DNA of 64,000 bases from positions 1 through 64,000 of the forward strand of contig DATLFA010000003.1 in NCBI GenBank assembly GCA_035525225.1, written 5' to 3'. This document shows, piece by piece, positions 52,488 through 60,357 of the stretch. How positions within the stretch are numbered: the first letter of the stretch is position 1; every line of letters begins with the position of its first letter. The position numbers were made by a program, and so were the translations under genes. The notes below the pieces were generated by a model, which was given only the letters and a program-made list of their open reading frames with translations, ran no database searches and was not told the origin of the DNA. The DNA is from DATLFA01 sp035525225 (lineage in GTDB: Bacteria > Actinomycetota > Acidimicrobiia > Acidimicrobiales > WLNW01).

Positions 52488-52943
52488 GTGACCGTGTTCC
52501 TCATACGCCACGCACACGCGGGCGATCGCAGCGCGTGGTCGGGCGACGATCGCCTGCGACCACTGTCACGACGCGGCTTCGCTCACGCCGACGAGATCGC
52601 GCGGTTCCTCGGCGACGAGCCCATCAGCGTGGTCCGATCGAGTCCCGCCATCCGCTGCCTGCAGACCGTCGCACCGCTCGCCCGCGTGCGGATGTGCACC
52701 GTCGAGAGCGACGCCCGCTTGGTCGAAGGCAGCGACGCCGAGGCCGCGCGGGCCCTCATCGACGAGTTCGTAGACCACCAAATCGCGCTCTGTAGCCATG
52801 GCGACGTGATACCGGAACTGATCGGACTCTTACGGTCGCAGGGCGTGCCGACCGAGGGCAGGGGCTGCGAAAAGGGGTCGATCTGGCGTCTCGATCGTGA
52901 CGGCAAGGCGATCGTCGACGCTGTGTACCGCGGTCGTCCCTGA
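52488..52943 (+). CDS. SixA/MutT1-type histidine phosphatase
   Basis: A 151-residue histidine phosphatase: FLIRHAHAGDRSAW (catalytic His), VVRSSPAIRCLQTVAPLA (Arg) and ALCSHGDVIPEL (second His). This pattern is shared by SixA and by the C-terminal domain of MutT1-type proteins, so it may act on a phosphohistidine or a phosphorylated nucleotide. GTG 52488 fits the -10 seven bases upstream. Confidence 0.85.
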   Translation: MTVFLIRHAHAGDRSAWSGDDRLRPLSRRGFAHADEIARFLGDEPISVVRSSPAIRCLQTVAPLARVRMCTVESDARLVEGSDAEAARALIDEFVDHQIALCSHGDVIPELIGLLRSQGVPTEGRGCEKGSIWRLDRDGKAIVDAVYRGRP

Positions 52944-52970
52944 CCCGCTTCGCGCGGCTACCTCGCGCTG

Positions 52971-54167
52971 CTACCTCTTCAGGGCCGCATCGATCGCGGA
53001 GCGCAATCCGCTCTCGGCAACGAGCATCTGCAGAGCGATGGGCTGATCTTTCGCGTTCTCGTAGATCTTCAGATCGGCGTCGGCATCGTGGGGCCGGCTC
53101 TGGGCGAGGGCAACGAACGAGCGGTAGACCCGCGCCGGCAGGTACGCGGGGTCGAGCCGAACCGCCATGTCGAGAGCAGCCCGGCTGGTCGCGAGTTGTT
53201 GTTGCCCCTCGGGCACCTTGCCCGCATCGAGCAGCTGTTGGCCGAGGCGACCCGTGATCCAGCCGCGGGTGGCGATGACCGTCGCATCGTTTGGGGTCGC
53301 GCCCAACACCCGATCCAACAACCTGAGCGCGTCGAGGACGCGTCCGTCCTCTGCCATCTGATCGGCGGCCAGCCGGATTTCGTCAGCGCTGAACCCGGCC
53401 GCCGATCCATCGGCCGCCGTCAGCGGCGGGTTGGCGACGAGCAATTTCGGGCCGACCAGTTCCGCGAGAATGCGCTCTTGTAAGCGCGTGCCCACGAGCA
53501 ACTGCACAACATCGCGCGGCGCGCTGGCGATGTCGATCGCCTTTAACTCGGCGTAGGCCTCGGTCCACTTGCTGTCGCGGTTGAACATGATCGCACGGAA
53601 GACGTGCGCGTCGGGGAAGGTGGCATCGACGTTCACCGCCGCGTCGAGATCGGCCCACGCCCGTGTGAGCTCGTCGGTCTGAAAGTACAGCCAGCCGCGG
53701 TAGGTGAGCGCCCGCACATTCGACGGTTGCCTCTCGAGGGCCTTGGTGTATTCCGCGATGGCATCGTCGAGCCTGTCCTCACTCATGAATTGGTCGGCTC
53801 GGGCGATGTTCTCCGACGCCCCCCTTGCGGGGTCACCACTCGCGAACGAACCTGCATCGCGCCGTCCCGAACTGAACGCCACGCCGATACCCGCGAGCAC
53901 TGCGAAGGCGACGATGCCGGCCGTCCACAGCACCACCCGGCGCTTTGGCGTCGCGGCTTCTGGCTCGAGCACGGCATGGGCATCGAGCGAACGCAACACC
54001 GCCGCCGCTCGCACGGTGTAGTCGTCGCGGAGCGCCTCGTAGTCGGCGTCGTCGATGTCTCCTGCTTCGCGTTCACGCTCGAGATCGTCGAGGGAGCGCA
54101 ACAAGAAGTCGCGCTCCTCTTCGAGCGACCCTCTGTCGGCGTCGAGAACGGGGCGACCGGCGCTCAT
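52971..54167 (-). CDS. ccmI: cytochrome c maturation protein CcmI
   Basis: A 398-residue protein. The CcmI-type N-terminus (LEEERDFLLRSLDDLEREREAGDIDDADYEAL), one membrane helix (VVLWTAGIVAFAVLAGIGVAF) and TPR-like repeats (ADQFMSEDRLDDAIAEYTKALE and others) are seen. It binds apocytochrome c and passes it to the heme ligase. Last gene of the ccm operon; ATG 54167 overlaps ccmH by four bases. Confidence 0.85.
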   Translation of the reverse strand: MSAGRPVLDADRGSLEEERDFLLRSLDDLEREREAGDIDDADYEALRDDYTVRAAAVLRSLDAHAVLEPEAATPKRRVVLWTAGIVAFAVLAGIGVAFSSGRRDAGSFASGDPARGASENIARADQFMSEDRLDDAIAEYTKALERQPSNVRALTYRGWLYFQTDELTRAWADLDAAVNVDATFPDAHVFRAIMFNRDSKWTEAYAELKAIDIASAPRDVVQLLVGTRLQERILAELVGPKLLVANPPLTAADGSAAGFSADEIRLAADQMAEDGRVLDALRLLDRVLGATPNDATVIATRGWITGRLGQQLLDAGKVPEGQQQLATSRAALDMAVRLDPAYLPARVYRSFVALAQSRPHDADADLKIYENAKDQPIALQMLVAESGLRSAIDAALKR

Positions 54168-54643
54168 CGGCGCTCCTTTGCCGCCAACTTCGATCGGGCG
54201 CGTTCGACCAACCGACGGTCGGCATCGCTCGCTTCCGCGACTTCGGCGAGATGCCACCGGCGGAAGACGACGACGAGCCCGGCCACGGCGGTGACGAGCG
54301 CGACGACCGGCGTGATCCACACCAGACCGACGACCCCTGATGCCCTCGGCGTGAGGCTGATCGACTCGTTGAAGCTGCCGATCAAATAGTCGGTGATCTG
54401 CGCGTCGGTCTGGCCCTGATCGATGCGCTTCGCGATCTCGACGCGGATCGCCTTGGCCGGAGGGCTCTCGCTCTGTGCCACCGATTGGCCGTCACAGGAG
54501 GGGCAGGCGAATTGCTCGGCGAGATCGAGCGAGCGTTCGGCATTGTTCGGCTGGTCGCGGTCACTCAACGTCGCGATCGACAGCGCGACCACGACGACCG
54601 TCAACGCGCCGACCCAACCGATCGCTCGCCAACGAGAGTTCAT
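54164..54643 (-). CDS. ccmH: cytochrome c maturation protein CcmH
   Basis: A 159-residue protein with an N-terminal membrane helix, the redox CPSC motif (AEQFACPSCDGQSVAQS) and a C-terminal helix (GLVWITPVVALVTAVAGLVV). It reduces apocytochrome Cys or their disulfide with CcmG. The loop after the motif keeps the family's three-helix pattern. ATG 54643 overlaps the ccmG stop. Confidence 0.92.
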   Translation of the reverse strand: MNSRWRAIGWVGALTVVVVALSIATLSDRDQPNNAERSLDLAEQFACPSCDGQSVAQSESPPAKAIRVEIAKRIDQGQTDAQITDYLIGSFNESISLTPRASGVVGLVWITPVVALVTAVAGLVVVFRRWHLAEVAEASDADRRLVERARSKLAAKERR

Positions 54644-55236
54644 CGCGACGTTGCCGGCGCGGTCGCCGCCGGAGTCGAATACTTCTCGATCAACGAGTCG
54701 AGCCTCTCGGCGGTGACGCCACCGAGCAGTTTGGCCACGACGAGACCCGATGGCGAGATGATAAACGTCTCGGGGACCTTGATGACGCCGTAGCCCACCG
54801 CGATGCTGTCGGTGTCCTTGACGAGTATCGGCCAGTCGCCGCCGCGCTTTTCGAAGAACTGGCGCGCCGCGGTCGGCGAGTCCGAGAACGCGACGCTGAC
54901 GACGGTCGCGTCGCCTGCGCTGCGGTGCGCTTCTTGGAAGCTCACGAGCTCGGGATGCTCCTGAATGCACGGTATACACCACGAGCCGAAGAAGTTGACG
55001 ATCACCCATTCGCCGCGCACGCGGTCGAGGGTGAAGTGTTCGTTCTGCAGCGTGACGCCCTCGACCGGCGGCGCGGGCTTGCCGACGAGCGGGCTCTTGG
55101 CCAGCCGTTCGGTTGCAGGGTCGCGCGTAGCGAGCAGGATCACCAACAACAACATGACGATGCCGACAGGTACCGCGACGAGCGGCGCGAGCCGGCGGCG
55201 GCGGACAGGGGCAGCGTCGGCGGTGGGCGCGTTCAT
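54640..55236 (-). CDS. ccmG: cytochrome c maturation thioredoxin CcmG (DsbE)
   Basis: A 198-residue membrane-anchored thioredoxin. A signal-anchor (PLVAVPVGIVMLLLVILLATR) precedes WVIVNFFGSWCIPCIQEHPEL, with active Cys in WCIPC, and the cis-Pro in IKVPETFII. It keeps the c-type heme Cys reduced. Its start overlaps ccmF by four bases. Confidence 0.93.
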   Translation of the reverse strand: MNAPTADAAPVRRRRLAPLVAVPVGIVMLLLVILLATRDPATERLAKSPLVGKPAPPVEGVTLQNEHFTLDRVRGEWVIVNFFGSWCIPCIQEHPELVSFQEAHRSAGDATVVSVAFSDSPTAARQFFEKRGGDWPILVKDTDSIAVGYGVIKVPETFIISPSGLVVAKLLGGVTAERLDSLIEKYSTPAATAPATSR

Positions 55237-57233
55237 CGGGCCGCCACCGCGACGTCGTCTTCGCGCAGATCTTCGTAGACGCGCGCCGATGTCGGCATCG
55301 TCGGCACCCGCCGGCGGCCGGGGAACGCGGCGAGCAGAGTGCCCAGGGCCATGATGATCCCTCCGATCCACAACCACACGATGAGCGGACGCACGATGAC
55401 GCGCAGCGTGATCGGGTCGCCTTCGGCCTCGGGCAGCGTCACTATCTGGAGGAAGACGTCTTCTTTCCAGGAGGTGCGTACCGACGGCGTGCCGATCGGC
55501 GTGCCGAAGCCAGGGAACGTCGACAGCGCCGGCTCGTAGACCTTGCCACCATCGATGGCGATCTGTGCCCGCGTCACCGTCTTGTCCTGCTCTTGTTCGG
55601 TGCTCACCGACACGAACGTGACGTCGTGGCCGCCCACCGTGCCCGTCTGACCCGGCGGCAAGATCACCTCTTGTTGGTGCAGGTAGCTCGAGCTCGCGGC
55701 CAGCGCGACGGCGAGGATCACCACGCCGAGATGCACCACCATCCCACCGTTGGTGCGACCGATGAGCCCGCGCCAGCCTTGCCGCCGTGTCGCGAGCACG
55801 ATCTGGCGCGCCGCCGCGCCCGCCGCGAAACCGCCCAGTCCGAAGGCGAGTACCGGCGCGAAGCCGCGTGCCCCGAGCACAACCGAGAGTACGAGCGCGC
55901 CCGCGGCAATCCATGCCGGCCAGAAGAGGCGCTGCGACAACAACTCGGTCGACGCCTTGCGCCACGGCAATACCGGAGCGATCGCCATGAGGAACAGCAG
56001 AACGAGACCGATGGGCATCGTCATGCGCTCGTAGTACGGAGGGCCGACGAAGATTCGGCGATCTTGCACTGCTTCGACGATCAACGGGAACACGGTACCC
56101 AGCAACACCACGAACGCGAAGGCGGCGAAGAACACGTTGTTGGCCAGGAACGCACCTTCGCGCGAAAGCGGCGAATCGATGCGGCCGGGTGCGCGCAACG
56201 TATCGCCGCGCCACGCGACGAGCCCAACCGTCAACGCCACGATGACGGCGAAGAAACCGAGCAGTAACGGACCGATGGATGAATTGCTGAACGCGTGCAC
56301 CGACACGACGACGCCCGAGCGTGTGAGGAAGGTACCGAGGATAGTGAGGGAGAACGTCGCACAGACCAGTGAGAGGTTCCATACGCGCAACATGCCGCGC
56401 CGCTCTTGCACCATGACGGAGTGGAGATACGCCGTACCGGTGAGCCACGGCAGTAACGACGCGTTCTCTACGGGATCCCACCCCCAATATCCGCCCCAAC
56501 CGAGCACCTCGTAGCTCCACCACGCGCCGAGCAAGATGCCGAAGCTCAAGAAGCCCCACGCGAAGAGTGTCCAGCGACGCGTCTCGAGCAACCAGCCTTC
56601 GCCGACACGACCGGTGATCAGCGCGGCGAACGCGAACGCGAACGGCACGGTGAAACCGACGTAGCCCAGGTACAGCATCGGAGGGTGGAAGGCCACCAAT
56701 ACGTGATTCTGCAAAATGGGGTTGGGTCCGGGCCCGTCGAATCCCAGCGGTGGGTTGAAGGTCTTGAACGGATTCGTCGGGCCGACCATCAAGAAGAAGA
56801 AGAAGGCGGTAACGACGAAGAGGACGAGCAATGCCCACGCGAACATCGGGTCGGTGATGCGGTCGCGGAACTTGCGGGCGATGACTGCGACGTAGCCGCA
56901 CAGGATCAAGGTCCACAAGATGATCGAGCCCTCGAGCGACGACCAGAGCGACGTGAAGTTGAAGAACGCTCGTGTCTTGCTGCTGCCCACTTGCGCGACA
57001 TACGCGGACGTGAAGTCACGGGTGATGAGGGCGCGCTCCATGATCGCGAAGATCAGCACGGCCATGGCCAATGTCACCCACGCGTATCGGCGCGCGACGC
57101 GCATGTACGGCACGGACAGCTGCGGCCCCGGCATATGCGCCGCACTGCGCAACGCGTAGGCAATGGTGCCCACGCCCATCAACGATGCGATGAAGCCGAC
57201 GAGGACCGCGGTGTAGCCGATCGTCGTGTTCAC
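55233..57233 (-). CDS. ccmF: heme lyase CcmF
   Basis: A 666-residue polytopic membrane protein. The WWD heme-handling motif is intact (GWGGYWGWDPVENASLLPW), with conserved heme-ligand His in LVAFHPPMLYLGYVG and the C-terminal half LGARGFAP..., and many helices. It joins heme from CcmE to apocytochrome, with CcmH/I. The GTG start follows CcmE closely and fits the first helix IGYTAVLVGFIASLMGV. Confidence 0.95.
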   Translation of the reverse strand: MNTTIGYTAVLVGFIASLMGVGTIAYALRSAAHMPGPQLSVPYMRVARRYAWVTLAMAVLIFAIMERALITRDFTSAYVAQVGSSKTRAFFNFTSLWSSLEGSIILWTLILCGYVAVIARKFRDRITDPMFAWALLVLFVVTAFFFFLMVGPTNPFKTFNPPLGFDGPGPNPILQNHVLVAFHPPMLYLGYVGFTVPFAFAFAALITGRVGEGWLLETRRWTLFAWGFLSFGILLGAWWSYEVLGWGGYWGWDPVENASLLPWLTGTAYLHSVMVQERRGMLRVWNLSLVCATFSLTILGTFLTRSGVVVSVHAFSNSSIGPLLLGFFAVIVALTVGLVAWRGDTLRAPGRIDSPLSREGAFLANNVFFAAFAFVVLLGTVFPLIVEAVQDRRIFVGPPYYERMTMPIGLVLLFLMAIAPVLPWRKASTELLSQRLFWPAWIAAGALVLSVVLGARGFAPVLAFGLGGFAAGAAARQIVLATRRQGWRGLIGRTNGGMVVHLGVVILAVALAASSSYLHQQEVILPPGQTGTVGGHDVTFVSVSTEQEQDKTVTRAQIAIDGGKVYEPALSTFPGFGTPIGTPSVRTSWKEDVFLQIVTLPEAEGDPITLRVIVRPLIVWLWIGGIIMALGTLLAAFPGRRRVPTMPTSARVYEDLREDDVAVAAR

Positions 57234-57237
57234 GTCG

Positions 57238-57792
57238 TCACGTGCCAACCGGCGTCGTGAGGCACGGGCGGTGCGCTCCCCCCGCTTCGGCTTCGTCGAT
57301 ACGGTCGGCGTTCTTCGTCGAATAGTCGCTGTCGTGTTTGTTGTACATGCGATCGGTGGCGATGTACCAGCCATCGTCGGCAGCGCACGTGATGACGGCG
57401 TCGCCGCCCGCCGGCGGGGGGCTGCCCTGTAACCACTTGCCCTCGAGCACGACCGTAGCGCCAGCCTTGAACGCCGTGAGGGTGTCACCGGTGTGGACCA
57501 CGTCGGCCTCCACCCCCTTGAACGCGATGGTGAAGCGCACCGCGCTCGCCCGGTCGAGTTCGGTCCTGGCGATCGAACCGTCGACCACGGTGCCCTGGAC
57601 CTGAAAGCGTTTGGTGCCCAACGCTTCGCGGTCGCGAACGGCCTCATCCACATTCTTGAAGAACAACGAGGCACTACCGAGGGCGTTGGCGAACAGCGCA
57701 ATGATGGCAACGCCGATGACGGCGACGAGCACGACCGGCAACCATCGTCGACGGCGGGCCGGTGCGACCTCGCGCGGGATGAGAGCGGTCAC
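57238..57792 (-). CDS. ccmE: heme chaperone CcmE
   Basis: A 184-residue CcmE. An N-terminal membrane anchor (WLPVVLVAVIGVAIIALFANAL) precedes the OB-fold; the heme-binding His is in NKHDSDY, matching the HxxxY pattern, and VVLEGKWLQ and GWYIATDRMY are strands. It carries heme to CcmF. It starts at GTG 57792, overlapping ccmD. Confidence 0.9.
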   Translation of the reverse strand: MTALIPREVAPARRRRWLPVVLVAVIGVAIIALFANALGSASLFFKNVDEAVRDREALGTKRFQVQGTVVDGSIARTELDRASAVRFTIAFKGVEADVVHTGDTLTAFKAGATVVLEGKWLQGSPPPAGGDAVITCAADDGWYIATDRMYNKHDSDYSTKNADRIDEAEAGGAHRPCLTTPVGT

Positions 57793-57941
57793 CTGTCGCC
57801 CTCGCTGCTCATCCACCGTCGCCGTTCGCGGGGCACGCGCCGTGTCATGGATCTCCCTCGCTGGACGAGACTCAGCGCGTAGACAGCGACGGACCCGAGA
57901 ACCAGCGCCCACGCCGCAATGATGTAGCCGAGGCCGTTCAC
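57789..57941 (-). CDS. ccmD: CcmD small membrane protein
   Basis: A 50-residue protein: one membrane helix (LGYIIAAWALVLGSVAVYALSL) and a basic tail (RRVPRERRRW). Size, helix and position between ccmC and ccmE fit CcmD, which helps form the CcmABCD heme-release complex. Confidence 0.85.
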   Translation of the reverse strand: MNGLGYIIAAWALVLGSVAVYALSLVQRGRSMTRRVPRERRRWMSSEGDR

Positions 57942-58783
57942 GGTCGCACCTCGGCCGCACCGAGCGTTCGCTCGGGCTTGGTCTCCCGCTCCAAGAGCCG
58001 CTCGGGCGTGGCCTCCCGCTCCAAGAGCCGCTCGGGCTTCGCTCGACCTTCGGCGCGCCGTTCGATCAATGCCTGTTCGAGCCCGCGGTGCTCGGTCTCG
58101 CTCTCGAGCCAGGCGATGCGAAAGCGATGGAGCAGCATCCACGCGAACAGGATGGTGAAGACGACCAATCCGAGCATGAGGGTGAAGAGAGGACCGTTGT
58201 CGAGCTTTGTGTCGAGCCCGACCGTGTCCTGTTGATGCAGCGTGCGATTGGACCACCAGTGGACGGAGTAGCGCACCACCGGGATGTTGGCCGCGGCGAT
58301 CAACCCGACGATCGCTGCCCGTTTGGATCGCTGCGTGGGATCGCCGTCGACGCGGCGCAACGCGAGATAACCGGCGTACATCAACAACAACACGAGCGTC
58401 GTGACGATGCGCACGTCGCTCCACAGCCAGTACGTACCCCAGGTCGGTCGACCCCAGAGCGAACCGGTCGCCAGCGCGAGCGCGCAGAACAACACGCCGA
58501 TCTCGGCCGAGGCGCCGGCGATGAGGTCCCACCACACCGACCGCTTCCACAGGAACATGACCGAGCCGATCGCGGTGATGATGAAGGCCATATACGCCAG
58601 CCATGCCGAGGGCACGTGGACGTACATGATGCGGACGAGGTCGCCCATGTCGCTGTCCTCGGGCGACCACCAGAGGCCGGCCAATCCCAGGAACAAGACA
58701 CCGACGATCGAGAGGCCACCGAGGATTCGCGTACCGCGCGACGACGTGCTGCGAAGCTCGTCCCGTTCGCCCAGACTCTTCAC
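57938..58783 (-). CDS. ccmC: heme exporter CcmC with repetitive C-terminal tail
   Basis: A 281-residue CcmC with six helices. VYVHVPSAWLAYMAF gives the first heme His, VHWWSNRTLHQ the second, and the WWD motif reads GTYWLWSDVR, one residue longer than the usual WGTxWxWDxR. After the last helix a 10-residue repeat (PERLLEREAT) extends the tail; its DNA matches the dispersed repeat. GTG 58783 follows GGAGGAATC. It loads heme onto CcmE. Confidence 0.92.
   Translation of the reverse strand: MKSLGERDELRSTSSRGTRILGGLSIVGVLFLGLAGLWWSPEDSDMGDLVRIMYVHVPSAWLAYMAFIITAIGSVMFLWKRSVWWDLIAGASAEIGVLFCALALATGSLWGRPTWGTYWLWSDVRIVTTLVLLLMYAGYLALRRVDGDPTQRSKRAAIVGLIAAANIPVVRYSVHWWSNRTLHQQDTVGLDTKLDNGPLFTLMLGLVVFTILFAWMLLHRFRIAWLESETEHRGLEQALIERRAEGRAKPERLLEREATPERLLERETKPERTLGAAEVRP
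57985..58037 (-). repeat. in-frame 30-bp repeat in the ccmC tail, related to the dispersed repeat
   Basis: Two copies (57985-58007, 58015-58037) of CCCGCTCCAAGAGCCGCTCG plus GGC as read on the plus strand, period 30 bp, encode the PERLLERE units. The left and right parts match the dispersed element's plus-strand text. Confidence 0.65.
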
Positions 58784-59448
58784 GATTCCTCCAACAGTGT
58801 GCCGAACGCCAACGCACCGAACGCGGTATAGACAATTGCAGCGAGCGACAGGAGCACGAGCCAACTCCACCCGTTGACCGCTGCTTCGCCGAGCGCATCC
58901 TCGAACGCGCGCGTCGCAGCAATGAGCACCGGCGCCAGCACCGGCAACAACAACAAAGGCAAGATGGTCTCGCGCACCCTGAGGCTTGCCGCGAGCACGC
59001 CGTAGATCGTACCGGCCGCCGCGACCGCGATGGTCGCGACGACCGCGGTCACCCCGAGGAGCACCGGCGAGCGGACCGACCCCCCGTAGAGCACGGCGAC
59101 GACAAAGCCGAGCACCACCTCGAGGACGAGCAACTCGATGACGAGGGCCGAGGCTTTGCCCAGGAATATGGCGACCGGGTCGAGCCCTGACAACCGCAGT
59201 GCGTCTCGGTTGTCGTTGGCCGATTCCACGGTGAACGACCGCTGCACCGCCAAGATCGCCGTGAACACGACGGCTACCCAGAACAGGCCGGCCGTGAACC
59301 GGCGCAGGGTCGCGCTGTCGCCCTCGAGCGCGAATCCGAACAACACCAGCACCGTCACCGCGAATGGCGCGATCTGCGTGAGGCCAACCCGTGATCGCCG
59401 CTCGATGCGCAGGTCCTTGCCGGTGACGAGGGTGATCTCACCCCACAT
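58780..59448 (-). CDS. ccmB: heme exporter membrane protein CcmB
   Basis: A 222-residue membrane protein with six helices (QIAPFAVTVLVLFGFAL, VVFTAILAVQRSFTVE, VIELLVLEVVLGFVV, and others). Residues in SANDNRDALRLSGLDPVAIFLGKA are the CcmB-family loop. It pairs with CcmA as an ABC transporter. ATG 59448 is 11 bp inside the ccmA 3' end. Confidence 0.92.
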   Translation of the reverse strand: MWGEITLVTGKDLRIERRSRVGLTQIAPFAVTVLVLFGFALEGDSATLRRFTAGLFWVAVVFTAILAVQRSFTVESANDNRDALRLSGLDPVAIFLGKASALVIELLVLEVVLGFVVAVLYGGSVRSPVLLGVTAVVATIAVAAAGTIYGVLAASLRVRETILPLLLLPVLAPVLIAATRAFEDALGEAAVNGWSWLVLLSLAAIVYTAFGALAFGTLLEES

Positions 59449-60133
59449 TGGCCACCCCGATCGAGCTGGGGGTGGATACGGGCGCGGCGCTGTCCGCCAC
59501 CACCGTGCCGCCGGCGATGGTGATCGAACGCGGCGCCATCGCCCGGGCCCGTTCGAGCTCATGGGACGCCACGATGACCGTCGCCCCTCCGGCCGTTGCG
59601 TCGCGGACAAGTTGGTCGACCGTGTCGCGACCGTCCTGATCGAGGCCCGCGTGCGGCTCGTCGAGCAGCCAGAGCCGTGGGCGACGAGCGACGACCGCGG
59701 CAATCGAGACACGTCGCTTTTGGCCCGCCGACATCGAGCCCACCGGGAGGTCGCGGAGGCGTCCCTCGATGCCCATGCGCACCAGCGCGCTCTCTGCCGA
59801 GGCTTCATCGACACCGGCCGCCCGGGCCCAGAAACGGGTGTTCTCCCACGCCGTGAGCTCGTCGTACAGGAAGCTGGCGTGGCCGATGAGGCCGACGAGG
59901 CGGCGCACCGCCCGCCGTTCGGCGCCGCGCGTCAGGTCATGGTCGAGCACCTCCGCCTCGCCCGAATGCACCGGGACCAGACCCGCGCAGACCCGCAGCA
60001 GGGTCGTCTTGCCGGCACCGTTCGGCCCTTGCAGAAGGACGGCCTCGCCAGGGGCGACGTCGAGATCGAGACCAGCCAACGCAGGGAAGCGGCCGGCAAG
60101 CGCGACCGCGTTGCGCAAGCGGACGACGGACAC
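59438..60133 (-). CDS. ccmA: heme exporter ATPase CcmA
   Basis: A 231-residue ABC ATPase. Walker A GPNGAGKTTLLR, signature VGSMSAGQKRRVS, Walker B RLWLLDEPHAGLD and SHE are intact. It drives release of holo-CcmE from CcmC/D. GTG 60133 begins at SVVRLRNAVAL; the longer frame is unsupported. First gene of the nine-gene operon ccmABCDEFGHI; three repeat copies lie upstream. Confidence 0.93.
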   Translation of the reverse strand: MSVVRLRNAVALAGRFPALAGLDLDVAPGEAVLLQGPNGAGKTTLLRVCAGLVPVHSGEAEVLDHDLTRGAERRAVRRLVGLIGHASFLYDELTAWENTRFWARAAGVDEASAESALVRMGIEGRLRDLPVGSMSAGQKRRVSIAAVVARRPRLWLLDEPHAGLDQDGRDTVDQLVRDATAGGATVIVASHELERARAMAPRSITIAGGTVVADSAAPVSTPSSIGVANVG

Positions 60134-60173
60134 CGCGCGAGGGTACCGACGCCGTGAGCCGACGGCCAAGCCT

Positions 60174-60265
60174 GGGCCCGAGCGGCCCACCGCAGAGCGG
60201 GAAACGGGCCCGAGCGGCCCACCGCAGAGTGGGATACGGGCCCGAGCGGCCCACCGCAGAGTGGG
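60174..60265 (+). repeat. three tandem 28-bp copies of a dispersed-repeat variant
   Basis: Copies at 60174-60201, 60206-60233 and 60238-60265, period 32 bp. Each begins GGGCCCGAGCGGCCC and continues ACCGCAGAG with C or T before GGG, four bases different from the 26-bp form. They lie upstream of ccmA and of the sortase. Confidence 0.85.
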
Positions 60266-60357
60266 ATAGCGGGGATGCCCACGATTCGATCCGCGAGGCC
60301 GATACGGTCATAGCACCGTTCCGGCGTGACCTCGAGAGCCCTGGAGCGGCACCTGCC

